DNA of 64,000 bases from Protopterus annectens (Eukaryota; Chordata; Ceratodontiformes; Protopteridae): the NCBI RefSeq assembly GCF_019279795.1, contig NC_056725.1:1746467220-1746531219 (forward strand). The letters run 5' to 3'. The position numbers and the translations under genes are program-made. This document shows, in pieces, positions 54,902-64,000 of the stretch (the stretch's first letter is position 1; the number at the start of each line of letters is the position of its first letter). The notes beneath the pieces are model-generated. The model had not been told where the DNA came from. It worked only from the letters and a program-made list of their open reading frames with translations, and did no database searches.

Positions 54902-55514
54902 AATTCTCTTCACTAAGCTCCAATTAAATACTAGCAAGGCTATTTCTATTCTGTGCTCTTACATTCCACCTGGCAACAACATCAACCTCCTTGAAAATAT
55001 CCTTAGCTGGCTATCCACTTCATATCCACAAGAAACCATAGTACTTGGCGACTTTAACATTGACTGGAATACCTGTAATGCCAATACCCCTTCTAACCAC
55101 ATTAACCTGCATGGCTTTACTCGAATTGTTTCCTCACCCACTCGCATCCACAAACCCACCAAAAAAGAATCCATCCTTGACTGGATTCTAATAAATACCT
55201 CCCCCACATTCTACTCAGTAGGCACCCTCCCAGAAGATATGAGTGATCACTTTGTAACTTATTTACTTCGACATAAGTCCAATATAGTTAGACCTACAAG
55301 TCTCAAAACCATACGCTCCAACAAAAACTTTAACCCTGAATGCTTCCAAAATGAACTTAGACTCTGTAACTGGTCACCCCTAAAATACCTACAACTTGAT
55401 GAAGCAGTAGCCTACTTTAATTCAAAATTCCTTGAAATTCTTAACCTCCATGCCCCTATCTGTACCCTTATAAATAGAGCAAAAAATTGCACCCTGGCTT
55501 ACAAAAGAAACTAA
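54900..55514 (+). pseudogene. L2-like endonuclease, second part
   Basis: Continues the endonuclease after a one-base shift: EILFTKLQLNTSKA, YIPPGNN, TIVLGDFNIDWNT (Asp/Asn), SILDWILIN and MSDHFVTYLLRHK (SDH motif with catalytic His). All APE-type catalytic positions are present across the two frames. A new shift at about 55500 leads to the next frame. Confidence 0.8.
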
Positions 55515-55521
55515 GCACAAA

Positions 55522-56529
55522 ATGTTGCTAAGAAACAAACTCTGGTCAAAATGGCATGCTTCTAAAGACCCTTCTGATCACACTAAATTTAAACAGCTTA
55601 GAAACTCCACTAAACCATCTGTACAACTTGACAAAAAAAGCTTTTTCCTTCACCACCAACAAAATAACCACCAAAACCCTAAGAAATTCTGGACAGGTAT
55701 CAATACTTTACTTCACCCTGGCACAACTAAGACACCCACCCCTGCCACTACTACTGAAAACACTCCTAAACAGATAGCTGACTCCTTTAACAACTTCTTT
55801 ACTGGAGCTATCCAGTCACTTGCTAACTCCCTTCCTCCCGTAGCTTCTCTTTCACCACTCTCCTCCTTTCCAACTCCTCCCACTTTCCATCTACAACCTG
55901 TCTCTACATCCCTCATCTGTACCCTCCTTCTAAAACTCAAACCCTCAGCCCCCTCTGCTGACTTATTACCTGCTCAATATCTACAAACTGCAGCCAAAGC
56001 AATCGCCTACCCTGTCTCTATTCTTATAAACAGAACCATCAAAGAAGGCACTATCCCTTCTATCTGGAAGCTCTACCATATTATTCCCCTTCATAAGGGT
56101 GGAACCTCGTCAGAACTTTCAAACTTCCGTCCAATTGCCCTACTTTCTCCCTTAGCTAAAATCATGGAAAAATGTATTCACCAACAAATGCTCAACCATC
56201 TCCTTCTTAATAGACTACTAGCTCCCTCCCAGCATGGATTTCTTCCCTCCCATAGCACTACTACTGCCCTTCTTTCCTTTACTGATCACATAAATAAAAA
56301 CCGCAACAATAATATCCTCTCTTCTGCTGTCTTTATAGATCTCTCCAAAGCATTTGACATGGTTAATCATCAAATACTCTTGAATCTTCTGAAATCACTC
56401 TCACTTGATGCTCTGGCACTACAATGGTTTAAGTCTTACCTAGACAATCGAAAACAGGCAGTCCTCTGGGAAAACACTCTATCCTCCCCTCTTCCTGTCT
56501 CCTTGGAGTCCACCAAGGATCTATCTTAG
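55522..56529 (+). pseudogene. L2-like reverse transcriptase, first part
   Basis: 335 codons: NKLWSKWHASKDPSDH, KKFWTGINTLLHP, NFRPIALLSPLAKIMEKCIH, SQHGFLPSHSTTTALL and SSAVFIDLSKAFDMVNHQIL (motif A, catalytic Asp kept), then LKSLSLDALALQWFKSYLDN. It ends where a shift occurs before motif B (about 56505). Confidence 0.85.
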
Positions 56530-57455
56530 GTCCCCTTTTATTTTCCATATTTATCAATGATCTTGCTTCTAGCATCCCCCAAGCCGTAACCATTCAGTAT
56601 GCAGATGACTCCACCTTAGTCTCCTCAGCCTCTAACCCATCTGAACTTCAATCTCTCACCCAAAATGTATTTCAGCTTGTGGAAGAGTGGTTTTTACAGT
56701 GATGTCTCCTCCTTAACCCTAAAAAAACTAAACTTTTGTTGTTCACACCCACACAAAAATCTCCACCACTCCACTTCTCCATCATATCTAAAAATGGCAC
56801 AGTCATATCTCCTGACACAACAACCAAACTTTTAGGTGTTACTATCGATCATTGCCTAAACTATGATACTCGTATTAATACCACTATTAAATCTACTAAC
56901 AAAAAGCTTGGCTCCCTCTACAAAATCAAGCCTTTCCTTACTCCTACAGCCAGAATTACCATTGCTCACACCCATCTTATCTCTACTCTCCTGTATGCAT
57001 CACCTTTACTCACAAACCTATCTAAAACTAACCTGAACAAATTAACTACCGCCTACAATAATATAGCCAGATTTGCTACCAGCTCCCCTTTTAGATCTCA
57101 CCATTGTCTAAATTTAAAACAACTTGGCTGGCTTGAACTTGATAATCAGCTTTTATCTCAGCAACTTATAATCACCCAAAAAATCCTTTACTTCCCTGAA
57201 AAAACACCTATCCTTACCAAACTTATTAGTCCCTATAAAAATCTTTCTAACCTTCGCTCTTCACACAAACTTTTAGTATCCATACACAAATCTAATAACA
57301 AAGCAGGTGACCCACTTTTCTCCTATACAGTGGGGAAAAGTTGGAACCTTCTTCCTAAGGACCTCACTATGATCTCCTCTTCCTCACTCTTCAAAAAGAA
57401 GCTCAAACTTCATCTTACTAACCACTGGCTCTGCCCATGCAGCACCCCAGACTAA
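56505..57455 (+). pseudogene. L2-like reverse transcriptase, second part
   Basis: GVHQGSILGPLLFSIFIND (motif B), TIQYADDSTLVSSA (motif C, near 56595), then LVEEWFLQ and a TGA at 56700, then LLLNPKKTKLLLFTPTQ, TKLLGVTIDHCLNYDTRINT and KLGSLYKIKPFL (56736-57455). It ends HWLCPCSTPD*. RT catalytic motifs A, B and C are intact, but four breaks disrupt the ORF. Confidence 0.85.
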
Positions 57456-57925
57456 AATCTCTCCTCCTTTTTATCACTATTTCTCGCTTCCTAAGCATAT
57501 CCTCCTTACTCTCTTCTCATTCCTTAGGTCACTTAAAATCTTACTATGAACTACCTTCTCCAAGCTCCTCATATTAGATATTACTTCTCCTTTCTACCTT
57601 ACTTTTTCCAAACCTCTCTGCATTTCTCTCCCCACTTTCCTTGTGTCTTTTCTTCCACTATTACTCCCCTACCTACTCCTTGTACTTTCCTAAAAAAAAA
57701 AAAAAAAGTTTGTGTTTTTTTCTTTTTATTTTTTGCTGTATTGTTGTCACTTGTAAACTATTATCTATGTCTTTTTGTCTATACATGCCCAAAAACTTTG
57801 ATTTGTTTTAAATTGACTGTTCTTTGTGGAGCTTTTCTCCCCAGGCCTCTACTGAAAATGGACATATATCCAGCTAGACTAGCCCGGTCAACAAATGTTA
57901 AATAAATAAAATAAATAAATAAATA

Positions 57926-58066
57926 ATTTTGATTATACAGCACTGGTATGCCCATTCAGAATATGTTGCAGTATTTTCCTTGTATTCTCTAAGCAGAGCA
58001 AATTTTTACTTGCTCTGTAGTATTTTCTGCAATGTGCATATCCAGTAGTTACACACTTTCACACAT

Positions 58067-58115
<49 letters not shown>

Positions 58116-59089
58116 ACATGAACATGGACAAATACCAGATACAACTACATATGAAGTGGTGGTGGCGGCATCAGGATGCATCATGAATATAAGCTAAACA
58201 TCTGTAAATGAGCACAGACTACAAGGCAAGTTTGAAGTTATTAATTAGATGCAACTCGACTTTCTCTGCTTAGACTATATCTGGCATATATTGCAATTAA
58301 TATATACATACCTGACTCAGGAGCAGGGTGGCTTCCATACGTTTGGTTGCCTTTTGAAATCACAGCACCCTTTTCATTTTTACTTTTTGATGTCAATGGA
58401 CTGTTATCTGCAGCCAAAATCATATTTCAGTGAACAACTCAGACATAATTTGCACCAAGAGGCAGTATATTCAAAAAGTAATTTTTCCTGAAAGCATTTA
58501 TATTTCAAATATATACTAAGTCATTATGAACCTCATGTATCATTTTAGAGGTATCTCAGTTAAAACCATAAAACTAAAATTATTCATCAACTAATTTTTT
58601 TTTGTCTGTCTTCCCAACTCCCATTGAAACTTAACAGCCAAGGTCCACTCATCAAATGTGGACTACTTTGTTGGTTGATGGCAAGGCAACTTCTAATTAA
58701 GCTTAAAAGAAAGAGCCCTGTTGCAGTGGATAATTGCTAAAATGTGCAAAGAAAATTTCTCAAGACTAGACTGCACAGTGTCCACAGACATTAATGGAAG
58801 AAAATTTGTAGCATTGTCATACAAATATGTTCTCCACTTCTGGAACAATGTTTGGGCTGCAGTATCCTGTAAAGCCATAAACGAAATTCCAGGGGATGTA
58901 GTAAAAAATCATTTTTTAACTAGCAAAACAGCCTGCAAAAGTGATTACTCTTTCAGCAGAATGAACTCTGGCATGACCTGACATAGGAGCACACAGCCTG
59001 TATGGTGTCCATCTTGGTCTCACTACAGTGGTAAAATAAACAAGCAATTGATTGAGCTACAAAGAACCTGGATTTATTATGCATCTGGA
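57926..59089. other. Unassigned; (CA)n microsatellite inside
   Basis: (AC)n at about 58067-58112. A plus-strand 86-codon frame at 58721-58981 (DINGRKFVALSYKYVLHFWN) may be a decayed LINE C-terminus but lacks a recognised motif. Confidence 0.4.
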
Positions 59090-59184
59090 GCATTTCTCCC
59101 TGGGCCTCTGCTGAAAATTGGCTTCATTCCAAGTCGGACTTTCCCAGTAAACAAATGTTAAATAAAATAAAAATAAATACAATC
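59090..59184 (+). mobile_element. L2-type LINE 3' tail, solo copy
   Basis: ctggagcatttctccctggg, ctgctgaaaattgg, agtcggactttcccagtaaa, caaatgttaaataaaataaa. Same tail as 43987-44098 (closest match) and 57820-57925. No clear target duplication. Confidence 0.8.
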
Positions 59185-59438
59185 AACTTATTTGCTTTCT
59201 TCTGCTGACCAGGTTAGTCCAACAAAACCTCCAATTTGTCTAATAATGGTAGTGTTATGGGAAGGTGTTTTTAAAGGGAAATTGCAGGGTTAGTGTTGGC
59301 AGTGGGGGCAGTGTTAAGATTAGGGTTAGCATGCATTACTAAGGTAGGCAGAGAAAAAAAGCACGGAACTCCTATGTCTGGCATTTTGACTGACTACAAT
59401 TCTCAATGGTTTACCAATAAAAAAAGAAATATGAGTAA

Positions 59439-59714
59439 CATACCTCTCAACCTTTTAACACAAGAAATATGGACAAAGTCAAAATAATGGAGGGATACTG
59501 GTCTAATATCAGGTACATATTTTAAATATTTTTCTTATAAACTTAGAAAGTTGGAAGAATAACATGTTTTAATTTATCATACATTTTCTGAAGAATATGA
59601 AGTTTGAAACTTAAATGTCTGTCATTATTTAGTGACTTTCATCTTCAAAGATTTGCCAGAAAAACAACAATGTTACTTTTGGCAGACCAAAAATCTGGAC
59701 AGTTGAGAGGTATG
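59439..59714 (+). mobile_element. MITE with terminal inverted repeats
   Basis: Left end catacctctcaac (59439) is the reverse complement of the right end gttgagaggtatg (59702-59714). 276 bp, no coding capacity. The core (caagaaatatggacaaagtc, gaatatgaagtttgaaactt, atctggacagttgagagg) matches 14307-14603 and 7255-7480. Flanks do not repeat beyond a possible TA (TIR then being CCTCTCAAC). Superfamily unknown. Confidence 0.8.
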
Positions 59715-60295
59715 CTGAAAAACAAGGCAAGAAAATGGCAAGAAAAATCATGCATATTCTGCAAAACCAGGGACAGCTGAAAACTAGCTAGCCCCCAGCC
59801 ACCCAAAAGATCTGTTTTCCTGACAGTAACTACAAAAAAAATATTTACCTTATGCCATCAATGAGCTTTCTCTTTCCACTGATCCCGCTCAATTTTGAAT
59901 TTGATGACTTCTTGCTCTGTCCCTCCCACAATCTAGCCGACTCATTGTCTAGGCAGATCATGGGTAGGTAAAGCAGGAGATCAACAAATCAAATGGCCAA
60001 AATCTGCTGGACTTCCTTCCTAGGGCACTGTATTTGCTTGTCTTGTAGGGGCTCTTTTCAATTAATGTAATTATTTACTTAATTTAATATATACCGGCCT
60101 TGAAATTAATATATTATGTGATGGAAATCAATAGGCAATATTGTGTGAAGTTAGCTCTGGTAATCCATCCACTAGGTACAGGAATGCTTACAAAATTAAT
60201 GAGACAAGTATACTGACTGAATATAGTCTAGATGGCAAGATTCACAAAACAGTACACTGAAAACACTGACTGAGGGAAGATGTTTAAATGCAAGG

Positions 60296-60354
<59 letters not shown>

Positions 60355-61194
60355 GAAAAGGATATCTGAAATAATTAAAATAATTAAAGTGCAAAAAAGT
60401 ACTTTGGAAATATTTTAAAACAATTGAAATCAGTAAGTAACAGTAAGAAAATCACTTATTTACTTCATTCTGTATGCTGTTTGGTTAAAGCTATATTTGT
60501 TATCAGGCTTTAGAGTAGAAGATTCTTAGCTTATAGACTAGGCCAGTCATCATGGCTGTTGGACAAATCATACCTTCTTTGGAAATATGTACTTGATTGG
60601 AAGAGGGTGAAGTTGCTGTGTCTGGATAGTTTCTTGACCTATTGAAAACTGGTACAACTTTTGACATATATACATTTAGAAGAATATGTTAAAAACATGT
60701 GCACTGGCTACAAGAATGAATGACCTGCAGATTTCAATACACAGAATAAAAGAATCTAGATAGCATGTTTATCCACCACAACATGGACAGAAGCACAGCT
60801 TCAAACTAAAATGCTGCAGACAATTGAAATAAACCGATCACTGATTTACAATATCATCTCTCAATCCCAAAAGAGTAAATCAGGGTTATAGTCTGATTAG
60901 AGAGGACTGAAGGAAGCGTTAAGCTGCTGCTTGGACAGACTGTCAACTTTACTGCTTATAGAAATATGCACATAGTTAATATACTGTTTATATGTACATA
61001 GTTAATATACTATTTATGTCTTGTGTAGGAAAGGAATTATGTGTTCTAATAAGAGATCATATTCAGCTGGGGCAATATTGCACATAAGTATATAAAGAAA
61101 TACAAAGGCTGATTTGAACAGTTTTTGAAGGACTCATTTGCAACATAAATACACATTATATGAGTTAAACACTGAATAAAATGTAAACTAGTAT
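59715..61194. other. No recognised gene; TA/TG microsatellite
   Basis: (TA)n at 60298-60333 runs into (TG)n at 60333-60353. The rest is AT-rich and unassigned. Confidence 0.45.
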
Positions 61195-62370
61195 GGCCAA
61201 ATTTGAGTTAATAGTTTGTAATGTTAATAGGTTGGTTGACAGAAAAATGGACAATGTATTAACTGACATTTACAACAGTAGTGCATAGATAATAATGTTA
61301 CATGAAACACAAAAAATATGAAAGTGTTGCTAAAAAATAGGAAAAAGGGTTTATTTGCTGGAATAGAAGGAAGGGGTTCTTAATATTAATTAAAAAGAGT
61401 ACAGGAATGAAGACTGTTGAATATATTTAGGACAGGCAGAGAAGCTTTATAGTGGTGAGAGGCTTTTGGCAGGATGCAAGACCTTCACTGGTGGCAATAT
61501 ATATTCCACTGAAAGCAGTGAGACAAGATATAAAGAACATTATGTCAGACATTATAGCCTTTCTTCAAAGATGTATGGTACTAGCTGGAAATTGGAACAC
61601 TATTGGTAATAAGGAAGATGTCTCTGGAGGGCCAATGTATCGCAAAATAGTTACTGTGGGTAGATTCTTATAGATCGATATGCATGTATTTAAGCTTATT
61701 GTTGCAATGAAAACAAGATATAATGAGTTGGAATATGCACATTTTTAGTGAATTACGGTTCTCGGGCAAGACTGAATAGAGGTTGCATTTTGAAAGAATA
61801 CTGTAATATGGTCTAAACCATGGAAACACATCTGGTGATACTATCAGACAATGCCCATACTCATCTTAAGTATTGCAAGCATGTGATGAATGCCGGTTGT
61901 GACAAACACTGGCATTTTTCAGTATGTTATTAGAAAAGGAAGTCGTTTAATGATTAGGTAGATCAAACATGAATGGAAACATTGTTAGAAATTAAACTAA
62001 GCAGTAAAGAGCTTGCAATGTGTAGCAATTTGTTAACAATGGAAGCAAATGAGATATGGAATAGTAGTCTCCATAGGTATTTAAGGAGCTTAAAATGTAA
62101 GGGATTTACAGAAGCAAAAAGAATAAGTAGAACACAGGTTGAGGGGTAATTCAGTAAAAAAGAAAATTAAACAAAAGTTGAGTGATATGTTTAGACAAGT
62201 ATATGCCCAAAATTAAATGCATGAAGAAACATGAGTAAATGGGAAGAAAGACTTTTTTGAATGAAGAGGAGATGCACTTGAAATCAAATGAGACAGATGG
62301 AAGGCTTTTTGAACTACTGCAGAGACATCCTGGACAAAATAAAAGGGATTAGCAACAACAGTGCTTTTTT
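61195..62370 (+). pseudogene. L1/Tx1-like LINE endonuclease remnant
   Basis: Broken plus-strand frames give NVNRLVDRKMDNVLTDIYNS and MLHETQ (LHET motif with Gln after), GRGSLILIK, then VVRGFWQDARPSLVAIYIPL, VLAGNWNTIGNKED (GDWNT region with Asn for Asp), LSDNAHTHL and later SNLLTMEANEIW and IKGISNNSAFFK. This is L1-clade EN then linker. Multiple stops; no functional product. Confidence 0.55.
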
Positions 62371-62559
62371 TAAACAAGAATCATCTTTATTAAATAATCA
62401 CTTATGTCATGGGCAATCATACATTTATATAAATTAAAACGAAAATAAACCATATTGACATAATTTTAGTCAGAAGCATTAAACATCACTTTAATCTATC
62501 CATCACTGTCAGACAAGCATTACATAGCTTATTAAAATCCTGCCTGCTTTTAAACCTTG

Positions 62560-63494
62560 TTACTCATCTGCATGTATTGTTCCTACAATTCCCAATTTTT
62601 TCTATGTAACTTGCTTGCACCCATTTCTAAATATCCCATTTCCAGTTGTTGTATCTCTGTTACTATCTTCACTACTTCTAGTAAAGTTAGTTTAGAGTTT
62701 GATTTCCATTTCCTAGTAATTACTTTTTTGGCAGCCACCATAATTAGACTCAGCAAGGTTTTACTTTGTCTAGGCAATTTTGACCCTGTACCATAGCCCA
62801 AAAAATTATTTCTTTAGTAATACTAATTTGCTCACCCAGTACTTCTGATATAGTAGTCTGCAGGGAATTTTTAAAGTCTGACAACTCGTTACACTTCCAG
62901 AAATATGTTTCCAATTACCTCTTTCTTCCCCATCACACCTCCAACATTTGCTGACTATGGTATAAAAATATCTATGTAAACATTTCAAAGCAAAAATCCT
63001 AAATCTTCTAGATTTTGTTGCGTATTCAGGAGACAAACATATATCCCCCCATTGTTTTTTTATCTGTTTATCCAATCTCTTTTTCCAATCCTTTCTAACC
63101 TCCTCTGACTGATTCTTATACTTATCATATTTTGTATGCTCTACTAATTATTCCTTTTTCAGCAGCACTGTTAGAATTTGCTAAAACTACCAGTGCTGGT
63201 CTTTTGTTTAGGACTCCCCTATTTCTTTCTCTTTGACTATACTTTGATATCAGTCCTTGATAGGGAAGCCAATCTCTAACCTGCAGTCCAAATAAATTCT
63301 TGGCATCTTCCCATTCTATTACCTTTCCCTCTCTAGTTACTTGCCCCCGGTACTTTGTTCCTTTGCCAGTTTGCTCCAGTAAATTTTAGCCCCATCTTGC
63401 CTATTGTATCCCTAGCTGCAGTCAACCCTATTGGCAGAATCTTCTTTCTCCATTCCCGTGTTGGCTTAGCTATTAGAATACTTTGTGCTATTTA
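62560..63494 (-). pseudogene. L1/Tx1-like LINE C-terminal remnant
   Basis: Minus-strand frame 63075-62806 has LDKQIKKQWGDICLSPEYAT-like wording, KCWRCDGEERGNWKHISGSV (CxxC...H knuckle), and 62801-62583 has GYGTGSKLPRQSKTLLSLIM, AAKKVITRKWKSNSKLT. This is the post-RT end of L1-clade ORF2, matching 23281-24330. The L2-like 3' tail at 63495 cuts into its 5' side. Confidence 0.6.
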
Positions 63495-64000
63495 TTTATT
63501 TATTTTACATTTCTTGACTGGGATAGTCCAACTGGTTATATGTCCATTTTCAGTGGAGGCCCGGGGAGAAAAGCTCCAAGATAATAATACACATTAAGCA
63601 TTTAGTAAATGCTAGTTTTAAGCATATTACAGTCATAAGCAATACCAGCATTTAGCACATATAGTACTAACTTATTATAAAACACTTTACAAAACATAAC
63701 CTTATTTTCAAAGTTATATATACATAACATTACATTCAGGTATAAGACACACTGAGCAGCAGTTATACAACTGACCCTTCCTGAAATGGTGTGGTAGAAA
63801 AAAGTTAGAAGTAGTTGAAGATAAGACAACTAAGTGATAGAGAGGTCACTAGTCGGGGTTAGTGCAAGGACATAACCAATGAGTTTTGAAGTATTTCTTG
63901 AGTTTGATTTGAACTGAGTTAGTGAGGGTTCTAGGGTCAAGTCAGCTGGGAGTCTGTTCCAAGTTTTTCCAACACAGTTGGCAAACAGAGAGTCCCCAAC
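63495..64000 (-). mobile_element. L2-like LINE, 3' end running off the window
   Basis: 3' tail on the minus strand at 63495-63590 (reverse complement of tatttatttatttattttac, gtccattttcagtggaggcc and cggggagaaaagctcc), then a 3' UTR, then a C-terminal coding piece at 63830-64000. This reads GDSLFANCVGKTWNRLPADL and LTQFKSNSRNTSKL, comparable to the KSWNLLPKDL wording at 57340. It confirms that the solo tails come from L2-like LINEs. The rest lies outside. Confidence 0.7.

Larger units (their letters stand above)
53530..57925 (+). mobile_element. L2-like LINE, nearly full length
   Basis: A pyrimidine-rich 5' region (53530-54208) precedes an endonuclease-RT ORF broken by three frameshifts and one stop. 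It ends in ggagcttttctccccaggcc, ctgaaaatgg, cccggtcaacaaatgttaaa and an (aaat)n tail at 57925. Assigned to the L2-like group within the CR1/L2/Rex1 superfamily from the GDIHPNPGP leader, LTETWL, RT wording and the tail. The subgroup is uncertain (Rex1 and Crack are alternatives). Confidence 0.85.

Noticed and set aside
59316-59332. Telomere-like attagggttag
   Set aside because: Only about one and a half TTAGGG units; chance occurrence is likely.

Overview
The window looks like repeat-packed, AT-rich, non-coding DNA from a vertebrate that is not a mammal or bird, most likely a fish, lungfish, shark or amphibian with a large genome. I base this on the mix of elements: CR1-like, L2-like, L1/Tx1-like, RTE-clade and R2-superfamily LINEs, a Neptune-type Penelope-like element (PLE), V-SINE-like composite SINEs with an RTE-type tail, and long CA/TA microsatellites. 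I cannot name the species. I found no host protein exon, rRNA or functional tRNA gene. Every open frame that I recognise belongs to a transposable element, and nearly all are broken.

Layout. 0-5.4 kb: an L2-type 3' tail, a composite SINE split by a CR1 fragment, an inverted copy of part of that CR1 fragment, and another CR1 3' end. 5.7-16.8 kb: a mosaic of uncharacterised repeats. It holds a 0.6-1.1 kb block present three times, TIR-bearing MITE-like copies, embedded tRNA-like segments, a 196-bp palindrome, and a tandem array of about ten diverged ~190-bp units (9.83-11.74 kb). 17.1-20.8 kb: a long CR1-like element interrupted by a composite SINE with a 13-bp target duplication. 23.3-30 kb: an R2-superfamily LINE (minus strand) split by an RTE fragment and unknown sequence, flanked by L1-like pieces. 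31.2-37.1 kb: an L1-like LINE (plus strand) interrupted by a PLE (minus strand) whose flanks are a ~211-bp direct duplication. 37.3-40.2 kb: a long RTE-clade LINE. 40.2-42.1 kb: L1-like EN/RT remnants. 43.1-50.2 kb: two CR1-like elements on the minus strand, with an L1 ORF1 remnant between them. The first carries a 112-bp L2-tail insertion with a perfect 76-bp target duplication. 51.5-52.1 kb: a second R2-type endonuclease end. 53.5-57.9 kb: a nearly full-length L2-like LINE with a 2A-like motif. 58-64 kb: more L2 tails, a clean MITE, L1-like EN and C-terminal pieces, and the 3' end of an L2-like element that runs off the window.

How they fit together. Autonomous LINEs (CR1, L2, RTE, L1, R2-type) and a PLE sit beside the short elements that seem to borrow their 3' ends: composite SINEs end in an RTE-like tail, and ~100-bp solo tails match the end of the L2-like LINE. 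Nesting gives a partial order of events. The PLE is the youngest large insertion by its ~1% flank divergence, although its RT already has an altered catalytic residue and one clear frameshift. The observations I would check first are the 211-bp and 76-bp target duplications, the hammerhead-like motif in the PLE, the palindrome, and the diverged tandem array.
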